The notes: generated by a model not told the origin, from the letters alone. 64,000 bases of DNA from Artemia franciscana (GCF_032884065.1 NW_027062660.1:372001-436000), one strand, 5' to 3'. Shown: positions 46,007 to 56,855, numbered from the stretch's first letter. Numbers and translations are program-made.

Positions 46007-47787
46007 AACAAGAGCTAAGAGCTCATATGGCACTTGTGACAAGGCAAGAAGAGCTAAGAGACAAGAGCTCATATGGTATGAGCTCTAACAAAATTCTAAG
46101 AATCAATAGATTGATTTAAAAGGAAAATCAGAGGCTTAATGCCATTCAGGATTTAAAATAAGAGCTCTGAGTCACAATGTCCTTCTAAATATCAAAATTC
46201 ATCTGATCTGATCACCCACTCGTAAATTATAAATACCTAATTTTTTCTAATTTTTCCTCTCCCTTTAGCCCCCCCCCCCCCGATGGTCGAATCTGAGAAA
46301 ACGACTTTATCAAGTCAATTGCAGCTCCCTGACACGCCTACCAATTTTCATCGTCCTAGCACGTCTACAAGCACTAAACTCGCCAAATCACTGAACCCCT
46401 CCCCCAACTCCCCCAAAGAGAGCGAATCCAGTACGGTTACGTCAATCACGTACAAGGACATTTGCTTATTCTATCGACAAAGCTTCATCCCGATTCCTCC
46501 ACTCCAAGTCTTTTCCAAGATTTTCCCCTCCAACTCTCCCCAATGTCAAAAGATCTGGTTGGGATTTGAAATATGAGCTCTGAGACATGAATTCCTTCTA
46601 AATATAAAATTTCATTAAGATCCGATCACCTATTCGTAAGATAAAAATACCCCAATTTTCACGTTTTCCAAGAATTCCGGGTTCCCCCTCCAACTCCCCC
46701 TAATATCACAGGATCTGGTCGGAATTTAAAATTAGAGCTTTAAAGCACAAGATCCTTCTAAATATCGAATTTCATTAAGATCTGGTCACCCTTTCGTAAG
46801 TTACAATTACCTAAATTTTCAAAATTACCCCCCCCCCCCCAACTCCACCAAAGAGAGCAGATCTGGTCCGGTTATGTCAGTCACGTATCTTAGACAGGTT
46901 TTTATTCTTCCCATCCAGTTGCATCCTGATCTCTCCGATTTAAGTTTTTTCTAAGATTTCTGGTCTCCCCAACTCCCCCCCCCCCAGTGACGCTGGATCC
47001 GGTTGAGATTTAAAACTAGAGATCTGAGTTACGAGGTCCTTCTAAATATGAAGTTTTATGAAGATCCGATCACTCCTTCGTAAGTTAAAAATACGTCATT
47101 TTTTCTAATTTTTCAGAATTAACCCCCCCCCCAATAGAGCGGATCCTTTCCAATTATGCAAATCACGTATCTAAGACTTCTGCTTATTTTTCCCACAAAG
47201 TTTCATCCCGATCCCTCCAATCTAAGCGTTTTCCATGATTTTAGGTTCCCCAACCCCAAACTCCTCCCAATATCACCAGATCCGGTCGGGATTTAAAATG
47301 AAAGCTTTGAGACACGATATCCTTCTAAATATCAAATTTCATTGAGATCCAATCACCCGTTCGTAAGTTAAAAATACCTCATTTTTTCTAATTTTTCAGA
47401 ATTAGCCCTCCCCCCAACTACCCCAAAGAGAGCGGATCCGTTCCAGTTATGTCAATCATGTATCTAGGACTTGTGCTTTTTTTTCCCACCAAGTTTCATC
47501 CCGATCCCTCCACTCTAAGTCTTTTCCAAGCTTTTAGGTTCCCGCCCCCCCCCAACTCCCCCCCAATGTCACCAGATCCGGTTGGGATTTAAAATAAGAG
47601 CTATGAGACACGATATCCTTCCAAACATCAAATTTCATTAAGATCTGATCAACCGTTCGTAAGTTGCAAATACTTACAATTTTTTCCGAATTAACAGCCC
47701 CCCCACTCCCCCCAGATGGTCAAATCGGGAAAACGACTATTTCTAATTTAGTCTGGTCCGGTCCCTGATACACCTGCCAAATTTGCC
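46007..47787 (+). mobile_element. HEL element, 3' end lost
   Basis: 5' block AACAAGAGCTAAGAGCTC with ATGGCACTTGTGAC, about six core units, then the AGATGGTCAAATCGGGAAA block. The copy stops at CTGCCAAATTTGCC, before the GACAGACC repeats and hairpin, and meets the right-hand direct repeat. Confidence 0.8.
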
Positions 47788-48530
47788 AAAACGATTAACA
47801 GAGATGAGATCAATGTTCCAATTATCAAAAATGTAGCTATATATGATTTGGCTTATGAGCTTATGATATCTGGATTATGAAGGGCAAAGGGGGACGGTAC
47901 TAACTTACTGTAGTGACCTTTGCATTTAAAAAGACAGATAAACAGTGAATTTAACGAATTTCTTATGTAACAGTAATAAAACGTAGTCTTTTTTCAGGCG
48001 GAATCCTCATGCGTTACGCATAATTTTTTTTTTTTTGCATTAAAAGGTAGGTGACGACCACCAGCTCCCATAGGTTATTTCTACCCCCCCCCCCTTTTCC
48101 CTAGAAAGACAAAGCGACAACAAACAATAACAAAAAAAGAAACGTTTACTATACTTATTCGAACGCTGAGATATAGTTGTAATTTTTTCTTATAAAACTA
48201 TATATTTAAAATTAAACTTACTAAGTAATCCACTAGCCCTTCTCTGCTATGTCTTGGTGAAGCTATACTTTCGTCACAAGCTGCAGAAAATGCGTATTAC
48301 TGCATGTAGTAAGATTCTCATGGTCGCATATTGTTTCTTTGTCACTACAGAAGCATGTCCATTTTTTAGCTTTCTAAAATCCCACTTCAACAAAACTAAA
48401 AATGTGTAGAGTGGACAGGGTTTTGAAGCAGAGGGAAATGTTGGGGTTGGACAATATGCATGAAAAATGACATAAAAACAATATACAACCATGATAATCT
48501 AGGTGTATGCAGTAATTAAAAAAAAAAAAC
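47788..48530 (+). repeat. Direct repeat flanking HEL, right copy
   Basis: Second copy of 45480-46006 with a longer middle (47990-48250) containing C- and A-rich runs. Holds the second short MITE at 48297-48515. Confidence 0.75.
48297..48515. mobile_element. Short MITE-like element, copy 2
   Basis: 219 bp like 45767-45985, with TTACTGCATGTAGTAAGATT at the left and GTGTATGCAGTAA at the right. The 72-codon minus-strand frame is again open (48274-48492) with about a dozen substitutions. Confidence 0.65.
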
Positions 48531-48539
48531 TAAAAAAAA

Positions 48540-49120
48540 ACTAAAATATCCTCCCTTCGAACTTTTAACACCACAGAAGCTTGCCCTTGACCACAGCTCA
48601 GGTACCAATACCGTTATGAAAACTCGATTTATTTATGAGACACAGTGTGCGGTAGCGATGCTAGCGTCTGGAGACAGGAAACGGGCAGTCTGAATCTAAA
48701 AGTCGGAGCTATTGGACTGACGTCGTATGCAACCAAACAAAATTGTGTTCCCGCCTATGATGTTGTAGTACGATCTACACTCCGGAGCGCGGGCTTGGAG
48801 GAGGCGCAGAGTTCAGAGCTCTCTACCAAAAGCTTCTCATGGGCAAGATAGGAGTTCTCCTAACTGTATTGGTATCTAAGCTGTGCCCTTGACTAACCGC
48901 AATTTCTGCGAAAAATAGGGTTACAATGATGAAAGATCATGACCATAACAAACAAGGCATAACCGATCAGACCTCGCCCCGCTGCCCGCGGGGCTCATGG
49001 ACTAATACGCTTCGCTCTATAGATAATGCCACCTGTAAGCAAAATCGGGCATTGCACTGCCTACCTTTTGTAATATTTAACTAATCGCTCTGATTCGCCA
49101 GTTCAAATTTCACCACTGGC
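48540..49120. other. GC-richer island, unrecognised
   Basis: Composition and word usage differ from the AT-rich surroundings (for example GCTAGCGTCTGGAGACAGG, CGCCCCGCTGCCCGCGGGGC at ~48975-48996). A 68-codon plus-strand frame (48645-48851) has no recognisable domain. I cannot assign it to an RNA gene, exon or transposon. Downstream to 49620 nothing is recognised. Confidence 0.4.
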
Positions 49121-49621
49121 CAATGTCACAACAGCTACTACTGCAATTGTTCAGAAACAGCTGGCTAATTTAAACTCGAAAGTGAAAGTGAAGTATCTTG
49201 GATATTAGTATTAATGAGCGCGTGAGTTTTTAATTATCTTTTGAATTTCTACTATACAGAAGAGTTCGAATCCATTTCAAAGAAAAGTGACGATTCATTG
49301 AGTGAAAAACAACGAATAAGTATATGGAATATTATTTGAAGCTATATCTGGTACTATTAGGGTGGGGGTGCAAAGTTGAGCTGACGAATCTAGGAGTGAG
49401 ATAAGTCTTTTATGTTTTTAAAGCAGCTATTATAATTTAAGGAGTTTCGTTGTTAAGAGAACAAACCCAAGGATTACCTGCAATAATAATGGGTAACTCT
49501 TCAGTGGTTCCGCTTATTTAGAGAAAATATGCTAATTAAGCGCAAGTGATACCATTAGATTCATTGTTATATACTTTTTTTTCAATTATTGTATACTCTG
49601 AGGATGCAGACCCTCAACTCC

Positions 49622-50640
49622 CTATGGTCTAGGAAAAAAAGCCTAAGGGAATACACAAAACTACAAGAAAAAATGAATCAGTTAAATTCTAATTTTACAA
49701 TGTGCAACACTTTTCCATTATTCAGATTATCATGCTTCCTTCCACTGTTATCCAAATTATAAGAAAAACGGCTCTGATTACAGACTTTTAAACTAGAAGT
49801 CATTCCAAAACTTTGTGAAAGCAACGAAGCATTATATAAGAATCACAGCTATAATCCGCTGTTATAAAAATAAATGCTAAAATCCTAGTTTAGCCACTTC
49901 TTATTATCTTGAAGAAGTTGGAAAGAAAAATGAAACTTTTAGCAGTACTTATGCATTATTCAGAACACACTCAATAAGTGAAGTTAGGTTCATTCGTGAA
50001 ACAAACTACGAAGCAGCTACATTTTATGAGAAAATCCGGTTTCAAAAGGCTATATATTTTCAAATTAGGGGGGGGGGGGTGCATTATATTAAATACCTGA
50101 TATCCTAACCTAACCACCTCTATATATAAAATATTTAATAAAAATGTATCTGGATCGTAGTTTGTTTCACGAAAGAACCTAACTTCAATTATTGAGTGTG
50201 TTCTGAATAACACACATATACCCTTTCAGCAATGAATCCATGGCCAAAAATATACTCTTGGAATGTATCGCTAAGCTTCTATGTCAACCCTCTTTGGATC
50301 TCCAAGTCTTTGAAAATGGCCTACTTGACAGGTTTAGGCTATACCATATTGAAATTCTGACAAAACAACATTTTGTCAGAACCATAAAATAAAGCTATAT
50401 CAGTGGGTTTTTTTTCTATATTTCGGAAATGTATCTGCAGATCTTTGAAACCTCATAAATTCAGAATGAGCAAAGTTGTGAAGCTGAAAACAATTTTGTT
50501 TTATTTCATTTAAGCAAAACATCTGTTTGGCGAGGTTTTACTTTTATAACACAAAGATTTTCTAAGGTCACTGCCCTCTAGAGGGAGAAGGAGTGAAAGA
50601 GGTGTTTCAAAATACCTTCCCATGACGTACTTTGGTCTGT
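49622..50640 (+). repeat. M-unit dispersed repeat (BTB locus copy C flank)
   Basis: Counterpart of 28310-29460, starting ATGGTCTAGGAAAAAAAGCC and ending with the CCCTCTAGAGGGAGAAGGAG block. Contains the MITE at 49951-50215, whose interior is ~120 bp shorter than in copy B. Confidence 0.8.
49951..50215. mobile_element. MITE with ~70 bp terminal inverted repeats, copy 2
   Basis: Arms CATTATTCAGAACACACTCA and its complement near 50195-50215; the interior includes a G10 run. Non-coding. Confidence 0.75.
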
Positions 50641-50669
50641 AGACCCATCTCTGAAAGTTTCATTTTCCA

Positions 50670-51273
50670 AACCTAACCCCTTTCCAAGATTCTTTTCCGG
50701 ATTCTTCCCACCAAGTATCATCCCGATTTCTCCACTCTAAGCGTTTTCCAAGTTTTCCGGCTTCCAAGATTTCTGTTTCCCCCTTCCATCCCCTGATCCG
50801 ATTTGAATTAAAAATTCAGCATCTAAGACGTAAGATCTTTCTATATATCAAGTTTCATTAAGATCCGATCACCCATTCGTAAGATGAAGATACCTCAATT
50901 TTCACATTTTCTATGATTTCTGGTTTCCCACTCCAACTCTCCCAATGTAACCAGATCTGGTCGGGATTTAAAATAAGAGCTCTGAAACACGATATCCTTC
51001 TAAATATCAAATTTCATAAGATCCCATCACCCATTCGTAAGTTAATAATACTTCATCTTTTCTAATTTTTCCGAATTAACCATCCCCCCATTTGACCCAG
51101 GTCGAATCGGGGAAACAACTTTCTAATTTAATCTGGTCTGGTCCCTGTTACGCCTGCCAAATTTCATCGTCCTAGCTTATCTGGAAATGCCTAAACTAGC
51201 AAAACCAGGACAGACAGACCAACAGAATTTGCGATCGCTATATGTCACTTTTTAAATACCAAGTGCCATAAAA
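50670..51273 (+). mobile_element. HEL copy, 5' truncated (copy C counterpart)
   Basis: Shares the truncation point and the damaged hairpin (CACTTTTTAAATACCAAGTG) with 29490-30066, proving a common ancestor before locus duplication. Confidence 0.75.
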
Positions 51274-51758
51274 ATTTAGCATCTGAGTTCAGTTATTTCT
51301 TCGTTGATATTTTTACATCCATAACCTGAGTCCTGCTGTTTGTGTTTCCATTGCAGCCATTTGGCATGATTTTGTTTTTTAAAATCAAATAATGAAAATA
51401 TAAGCACTACTATAAGAGAAAGTATAAATTTGAATCCATTTATTTATAATACGTACTCGATATCAAATGGAATTCAAAACTTATCTTAAAAAATGTTTAT
51501 CTGAATGAATAATATGTTCACCACACGCAATGGGTGAATTCTCTAAAATTAAAATGAAGCATCTGGGTTCAGTTATTTTTTTGTTGATATTTTTTACATC
51601 AATAACCAGAGTCCTGCTGTTTGTGTTTCCATTGCAGCCATTTGGGTTGATTTATTTTTCAAATCAAATAATAAAGACTATAAACTACTACAAAAGAAAG
51701 TATAAATTTGAATCCATTTATTTTTAATAGGTACTCAATATCAAACGGAACACAAAAC
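51274..51758 (-). other. BTB gene 3' flank, tandemly duplicated, with poly(A) signal
   Basis: The ~250 bp flank occurs twice (about 51280-51530 and 51545-51780). On the minus strand AATAAA (complement of 51717-51722) lies ~37 bp after the BTB stop codon, a plausible polyadenylation signal. Confidence 0.55.
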
Positions 51759-52769
51759 TTATTTAAAAAAATGTTTATCTGGATGAATAATATGTTCACC
51801 ACACGCAGTGTGTAAAATCGGATGGTGTGCCAGCGGATGGCCACATGAATGAAATCCTTCGCAGTCAGCATTATCATGGTAAGGATAGCTACCATCATGT
51901 TTACATTTTGTGCATCTTATCTTCACCTTAAATTTGTTTAGATTACCATCACATCCATTTTTTAAAACTTCTTTGAAGGATTTTGTAGAACTCTTGTCTA
52001 ATACATTAATATATTTGAGGGATTTTTCAAGTGCCACTTTAATCCCTTGGAACTTGTGAGAAATATGGAGATTCTCTAATAGAGATATAACATTTTGTCT
52101 GGAAAAGCTTCGCATATCTATAATTCCTATAATTTCCAAAGCAGCAAACGATCTTTTTTCTGAGTCTTGGGATAGCCAACTGTAAAGTGTCGCTAAAAAA
52201 CCTTGAAATCTTTTAAATGGGCTATTTTTCAATGCAGCTAAACTATATCTAACTAATTCTATAAAATCAGGAGCATTAAAATTGTTAACAAATGTGGAAA
52301 CTTCTTTCCCTTCTGCAATCATTAGAGCCATCTCTTTTATAACTGCCGTTCTCTTACATCGGTCACCGTAAGTGAAGAAAACACTGTCAAGCAACTTTAC
52401 ATCTGGTTTCATAAAATATCTTTGAAGCAAATATTCAGCAACTTCCTCTTTAATACCAAGAAAGTTGTACTTTTCCACAATGTAAGTAAATGCATCTCTG
52501 TTCATTGTTTCGAAACCAGAAACAATACCTTCTTTATAGAAATCTATTATAATTTTCATGGTTTCAAAATTCACATCATTGGCTTGAATAAGATGTGTTC
52601 GTTTTTCAAGCATTTCCGATTCAAGCATGGCCTTGAAGACATCACTAACAGCTGTTAAAAGGGATTTCTTGACTTTAACGTCACCACCATCACATTGAAT
52701 AGTAATCATTGGGCTTTCTTGCATATTGAAATGAGTCAAAATTTGTGTAAGGCCAGAAACTCGACGCAT
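51759..52769 (-). CDS. BTB/POZ domain protein (336 aa), intact
   Basis: The longest open frame of the window. Residues ~20-90 form a BTB/POZ domain: a D-V ... VKKSLLTAVSDVFKAMLES core, IQANDVNFETMKIIIDFYKE and YIVEKYNFLGIKEEVAEYL. Residues ~95-270 are helical-looking, like the BACK region that follows BTB in adaptor proteins. From residue 286 the tail is Cys/His rich (CTKCKHDG, DCEGFHSCGHPL, HTACGEH), perhaps metal-binding. BTB proteins are dimerising adaptors, often for cullin-3 ubiquitin ligases; the partner is unknown. The first ATG is at 52769, two bases after a good acceptor-like TTTTTACAG (exon start ~52771), so an upstream exon may exist. A poly(A) signal follows the stop. Copies A and B in the window are pseudogenes. 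Confidence 0.75.
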   Translation of the reverse strand: MRRVSGLTQILTHFNMQESPMITIQCDGGDVKVKKSLLTAVSDVFKAMLESEMLEKRTHLIQANDVNFETMKIIIDFYKEGIVSGFETMNRDAFTYIVEKYNFLGIKEEVAEYLLQRYFMKPDVKLLDSVFFTYGDRCKRTAVIKEMALMIAEGKEVSTFVNNFNAPDFIELVRYSLAALKNSPFKRFQGFLATLYSWLSQDSEKRSFAALEIIGIIDMRSFSRQNVISLLENLHISHKFQGIKVALEKSLKYINVLDKSSTKSFKEVLKNGCDGNLNKFKVKIRCTKCKHDGSYPYHDNADCEGFHSCGHPLAHHPILHTACGEHIIHPDKHFFK

Positions 52770-52770
52770 C

Positions 52771-52785
52771 TCTGTAAAAAGAATA
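52771..52785 (-). promoter_or_regulatory. Candidate 3' splice site before the BTB frame
   Basis: The minus strand reads TTATTCTTTTTACAG followed by AGATG: a pyrimidine-rich tract and CAG directly before the start codon. If used, the visible frame is the last exon and translation may begin further upstream. Confidence 0.45.
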
Positions 52786-53427
52786 AATAAAATATGGAAA
52801 TTATAGGATTGATTGGGGAGGAGGTCGGTATATTAGTTTGAAAATGAACATTCACTACCGGATTTTGGTAAGTAAATTGTTTAGGTTTTTTAATTTTTGA
52901 TAAGAATACCCTCGGCCCCTTGGGTTTTATAAATGGTATCTTTAATCACACTTAAGGCTGTAGTGGCGATTCCAGAAAAAGTAGTATAATTTTGTTGTAT
53001 TATTGATTATTTCTTTAGCCAATTCGTATGAAAAGGGTAGTCCTAGAAATTAATAGATATAGTGTCATTTGGTAAAACTCAAAAGTTATTTAGGTATAAT
53101 CAGCCCCTTTTGTTCTGTTTCTTTCTGGACACCGCGGCAGCCCCCCTCCCCATATGGTGTTGGTAAACATTATCAAAAATCCATTTCGGCTGTAATGATT
53201 AAAAGTGCAACATTCTTTTTTGGCCAAAAATGAATTATGTATGTGTAATGGGTAAACTATGCACGAGGAATCAAAATGGTGTAGTCAGAATTGCCCTATC
53301 TTGTTTCTTTACGTAGATAAAGGGACATAAGCCTCCAAATGGCGCATTTATCTTTTTTATCAGGTCTTGTTGCCATTGGGAATGATAGAAGACGATTATC
53401 TTATGGAGCTATAACGTGAGGACCGGC

Positions 53428-53478
53428 TTTTGTCTCCTTTGGAGACAAAATTGGAGGCTGTAGTCAGCCTCCAATTTT
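53428..53478. repeat. Two overlapping perfect hairpins
   Basis: TTTTGTCTCC-TTT-GGAGACAAAA (53428-53450) runs into AAAATTGGAGGCTG-TAGT-CAGCCTCCAATTTT (53447-53478); both stems are perfect (10 and 14 bp). The corresponding place in copy B is an AT-rich low-complexity stretch. Confidence 0.85.
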
Positions 53479-53683
53479 TAAATGTATTTCCAGAATATCC
53501 TTGCCTTCAACATGTTTGTTGACACACAAATTTGCTGTTTATATTTCACTTTATCACTTTTATCATTTTTGACCAGAAATATTACTTCCGTGTGCTATTT
53601 CCTGAGTATGTTTTTAAAAAGAGTGATTAGATTCCCAGAACAGATTCATAACCCGTCGTCAAACATCCAATCCATTTGTATAT

Positions 53684-53897
53684 TAGACCATAGTAGGCAA
53701 AAGTCTTATTTATATACTGAAACAGTTAACAGTGTCTGCTTCTGGTTTTGGTACATATTGGCTTTATATGAATAAAGACCTTTTTATATACATTTACGGG
53801 CTTGACTGTCTTGGCTTGTGAAATTGTAAATAGATTGTAAGCAGCCTTGGATGAACCAGCCAACTAAAACAAAAGAAAAGCTTACAAAGGATACATA
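53684..53897 (-). promoter_or_regulatory. Conserved block with TATA-like box, copy C
   Basis: Counterpart of 32554-32770, with TATATAAAAAGG on the minus strand at 53779-53790, about 1 kb upstream of the intact BTB frame. It is a candidate promoter for that gene; the plus-strand alternative is the 3' end of a small gene with AATAAA at 53771. Confidence 0.4.
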
Positions 53898-54955
53898 CGT
53901 CGTAAAATGAAATAAATCTGAATTCCCTTGGAATAACTGAATTTAATTTATATCACTGAAAAGAGCGTAAAAATTTGGTTTAAAATATGTTCCCTTGATG
54001 CCTATCAGTCTCATCCTTCGGAGCGACCACAGCCTACAAACTTTTTTCCGTTTTTGGCTCTCCTAAAAAGTCAGAAAAATGGCATACGCTGCACTTTAAA
54101 CTATGCCAGCCTAATTTGCAGAGATTAGGTAGGAAATTCAAAAAACATTAAGTCTTAGATGACATCACTAATGCAGTCCCAGGGATAAGGACCCTAAAAA
54201 TCTTAAATTTTCTCTTTCCTTATCCATATTGTTGGGAATAAACGAGCTAAGCCGTGACCAGGCAAAAAATGACCCAAATCCTAGCTCAGGGTAAAAAAAG
54301 CTAACTCCTGAATCAGTCCAGACTGGAGACTGACTCACTACAAAAAGTAACAAAGTCCTGACTCAGAGCAAAACAACAGAATTTCGCTGAAGACCGTAAA
54401 CTTTATGAACAAATAAAAAACCAGTGTTCGTAGGCTACTGAGCCAAAACAAAAGTGGACCTTTCTGCTTTCATGCCAAAGCAAGCTAAATCTAAACTTAA
54501 TCCTAAAAAAAGCATCGATCTGGCTTAGTGTAATAACGAGCTAATTCCTGTGTCACTGTAAAAACAAGCTAGGTACTGACTTAAAAGATAAGACGACGAA
54601 AAAATTAAGTCATATAATAGTATATAATATAGTATACAATAGTAAGTCATATAATAGTATATAATAGTAATAGTAAGTTATAATAATATATAATAGTAAG
54701 TTATATAAAAGAAATATAAAACACTACAGCTTAACAAATAGGTTAATCCTAAAACAAAAAGATATTGAATACTATAAAATTTTGAATGGGTGGTTTAAGG
54801 GAATATTATAAAATAAATATATCGAAAAATGTGCATAACTTTTGCATTTAAGTTGGGCTGAAGCTATACTGACCCTTCTCACGTTACAGCCTTGAACTTA
54901 GGCGATAGTTACCTAAGATTCCCTAATAAACAATCTATTGCATTACATTTTGCTT

Positions 54956-55210
54956 TATAATAAAAAAAATAAGTTTTTAAACGGACAGTTAGGAGCGACA
55001 TTAAAACTTAAAACGAACAGAAATTACTTCGTATATGAAAGGGGCTGCTTCCTCATCAACGCCCCGCTCTTTACGCTAAAGTTTTTTATTGTTTTAAAAA
55101 GTAGAGTTAAGAGAAAGAGTCAAAAGTTCGTAAAAAAGAAAGTCGAAAAGAAAAGTAGTCAAAGAAAAAAAAAGTAGTCAAAGTAGTCAAAAAAGTAGTC
55201 AAAGAAAGAG
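54956..55210 (+). repeat. FB left-arm fragment plus AAAGTAGTC repeats
   Basis: The left arm and centre of palindrome I (GAGCGACATTAAAACTTAAA ... GCCCCGCTCTTTACGCTAAA) end near 55125. A short A-rich simple repeat of AAAGTAGTC (55150-55205) bridges to HEL sequence. Confidence 0.75.
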
Positions 55211-55546
55211 TTCGTAAGTTAAAAATACCTCATTTTTTATAATTTTTCAGAATTAACCCATCCCCCCCCAAATACCCCAAAGAGTGTGGATCCGTTCCGA
55301 TTATGTCAATCATGTATCTAGGACTTGTGCTTATTTTTCCCACAAAGTTTCATCCCGATCCCTCCACTCTAAGTGTTTTCCAAGATTGTAGGTTTCCCCC
55401 TCCCAATTCCCCCCCCCCCAATGTCGCCAGATCCGGTTGGGATTTAAATAAGAGCTCTGAGACACAATATCCTCCTAAACATCAAATTTCATTAAGATCT
55501 GATCAACCTTTCGTCAAACACTCGGTTAATACCAAGTGCCATAAAA
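55211..55546 (+). mobile_element. HEL fragment with deleted 3' block
   Basis: One core unit followed by CCTTTCGTCAAACACTCGG and the hairpin (CACTCGGTTAATACCAAGTG). Same junction as tandem copy 3 (42900-42940), because it belongs to segmental duplication S2. Confidence 0.8.
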
Positions 55547-55993
55547 AAAGGCATAATGAGCAGTAGATGAGTGTTTGAAAAACATTTTTGAAATATGATT
55601 CAGGAATAATAACTGCTTTTTCAGAGAGAAACTTTCAATGTTGTGAGTTCATTTTGTAGCAACCCTTGTAGCTACTAAGAGACTAAAATATCAGTCAACT
55701 AAATATTGGTCAACCAATATTTAATTCATTTTCTGTTAGCCCAACTGTCTTAGCTTATAAATGGCTTCACTCGTCTAACACTCTGGACAGACAGGCCCTT
55801 TTAGGCTTTGGACGCTTGTTCCTCTTGCAATTCCAGGCAATTTGCTGGTGAACTAACATTGAATTAAGTTTTTATTACTTTAAATGTCTAAGTTCATCAA
55901 TTGAATCAATCGCCTAGCCTGACACTCAATGCGGATGGGCCCAATTTGGCTTTGGACGCTTCTTTGCCTGTCATTCCAACGCAAATTAACGGT

Positions 55994-56320
55994 AAAGGTA
56001 AGGTAAAGGATACGGCATTAGACTTTACAGTCCCTACCAGCGGTGCTGATCTCCGTTTCTTGGCCCTTCAGCCAGGAAGTGCAATGGGGGGTTGGGGGCC
56101 AACCATCCTGTGCTTTCGCACACCCTTCCTGTTTACCTTCCCCAGATTTCTCCCGGTACCCATTTAAAGCTGGGTCGACTCTGGCTAAGCTTACAGAGTC
56201 ACGCCACTGACTCCCGTCCCAAACTGAACAATTGGTTACACTGGGATTCGAACCCGCGTCCTTTCAGACAAAGGATCCCAAATCCAGCGCACCAACCGAC
56301 TCAGCTAGGACGGCTCCTAG
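55994..56320 (-). mobile_element. tRNA-derived SINE, copy 2, with target duplication
   Basis: Minus-strand SINE with A box TGGTGCGCTGG (complement 56284-56294) and B box GGTTCGAATCC (complement 56244-56254), the same body as 24442-24786, and a CTTTACC-rich tail. CAAATTAACGGT occurs on both sides (55982-55993 and 56335-56346) and once in the empty site at 43374-43385. An extra partial copy (CAATTAACGGT, 56324-56334) lies inside the right one. The insertion therefore postdates the S2 duplication. Confidence 0.9.
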
Positions 56321-56773
56321 TGTCAATTAACGGTCAAATTAACGGTCCTGTGTCAATTCTAAATTCTTGGTCAACCTACCCGAGACCATAGGTAGGCGTG
56401 CCTTGTTTACCTCTCACTCCAGGCAATCTAGCAGTCCTGCAATTTTAAATTCTTGGTAAACCTGCCTGAGACTCTAGGACGGCCTGCCTCTCTAAAAGCT
56501 AACAAACAAGTATTGGTCCAATAAGAGTCATACTTATTCCCGCCGTTTACCCTTGCGATTTAACCGAACACTTAGAAAAGTATAAGTTCTATGACTATCT
56601 TAGTTCTATCACCATCTACATTAGTTCTGCCCTAGAAATGACGCATGGACGGATGATAGACTTATCTATTAACAAATGAATTGACATCATTTTAATACAA
56701 TTCTAATAATGGCTTATGCCAGATTTGCCTCTCACTCAATCGGACTATCTGTCTTGGATTTTCCTACAATTAA

Positions 56774-56855
56774 CCATGGCTTGATGCCCAAAACTACTTT
56801 ATTTTAATTCAACCCCTTGAATTAAAATCAAGTAGCTGTGGGCATCAAGCCATGG
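56774..56855. repeat. 82 bp imperfect palindrome (hairpin), copy 2
   Basis: Same hairpin as 43813-43894; here the outer stem CCATGGCTTGATGCCC / GGGCATCAAGCCATGG is perfect over 16 bp. Confidence 0.8.

Larger units (their letters stand above)
52786..54955 (-). other. Upstream region of BTB copy C (duplicated)
   Basis: Non-coding counterpart of 31524-33304 and 35002-35345 without the FB insertion. Holds the paired hairpins at 53428-53478 and the conserved block at 53684-53897. A plus-strand frame of 97 codons (53482-53775) ends on that block. It is AT-rich near 54600-54720 with AATAGTATATAAT repeats. Confidence 0.6.

Noticed and set aside
45480..48530. LTR retrotransposon with ~520 bp LTRs
   Set aside because: The interior is a HEL element without gag/pol, the repeats lack TG...CA ends and differ in length.
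48645..48851. 68-codon protein in the GC-richer island
   Set aside because: No recognisable domain, no splice or promoter context; length is within chance expectation for GC-richer DNA.
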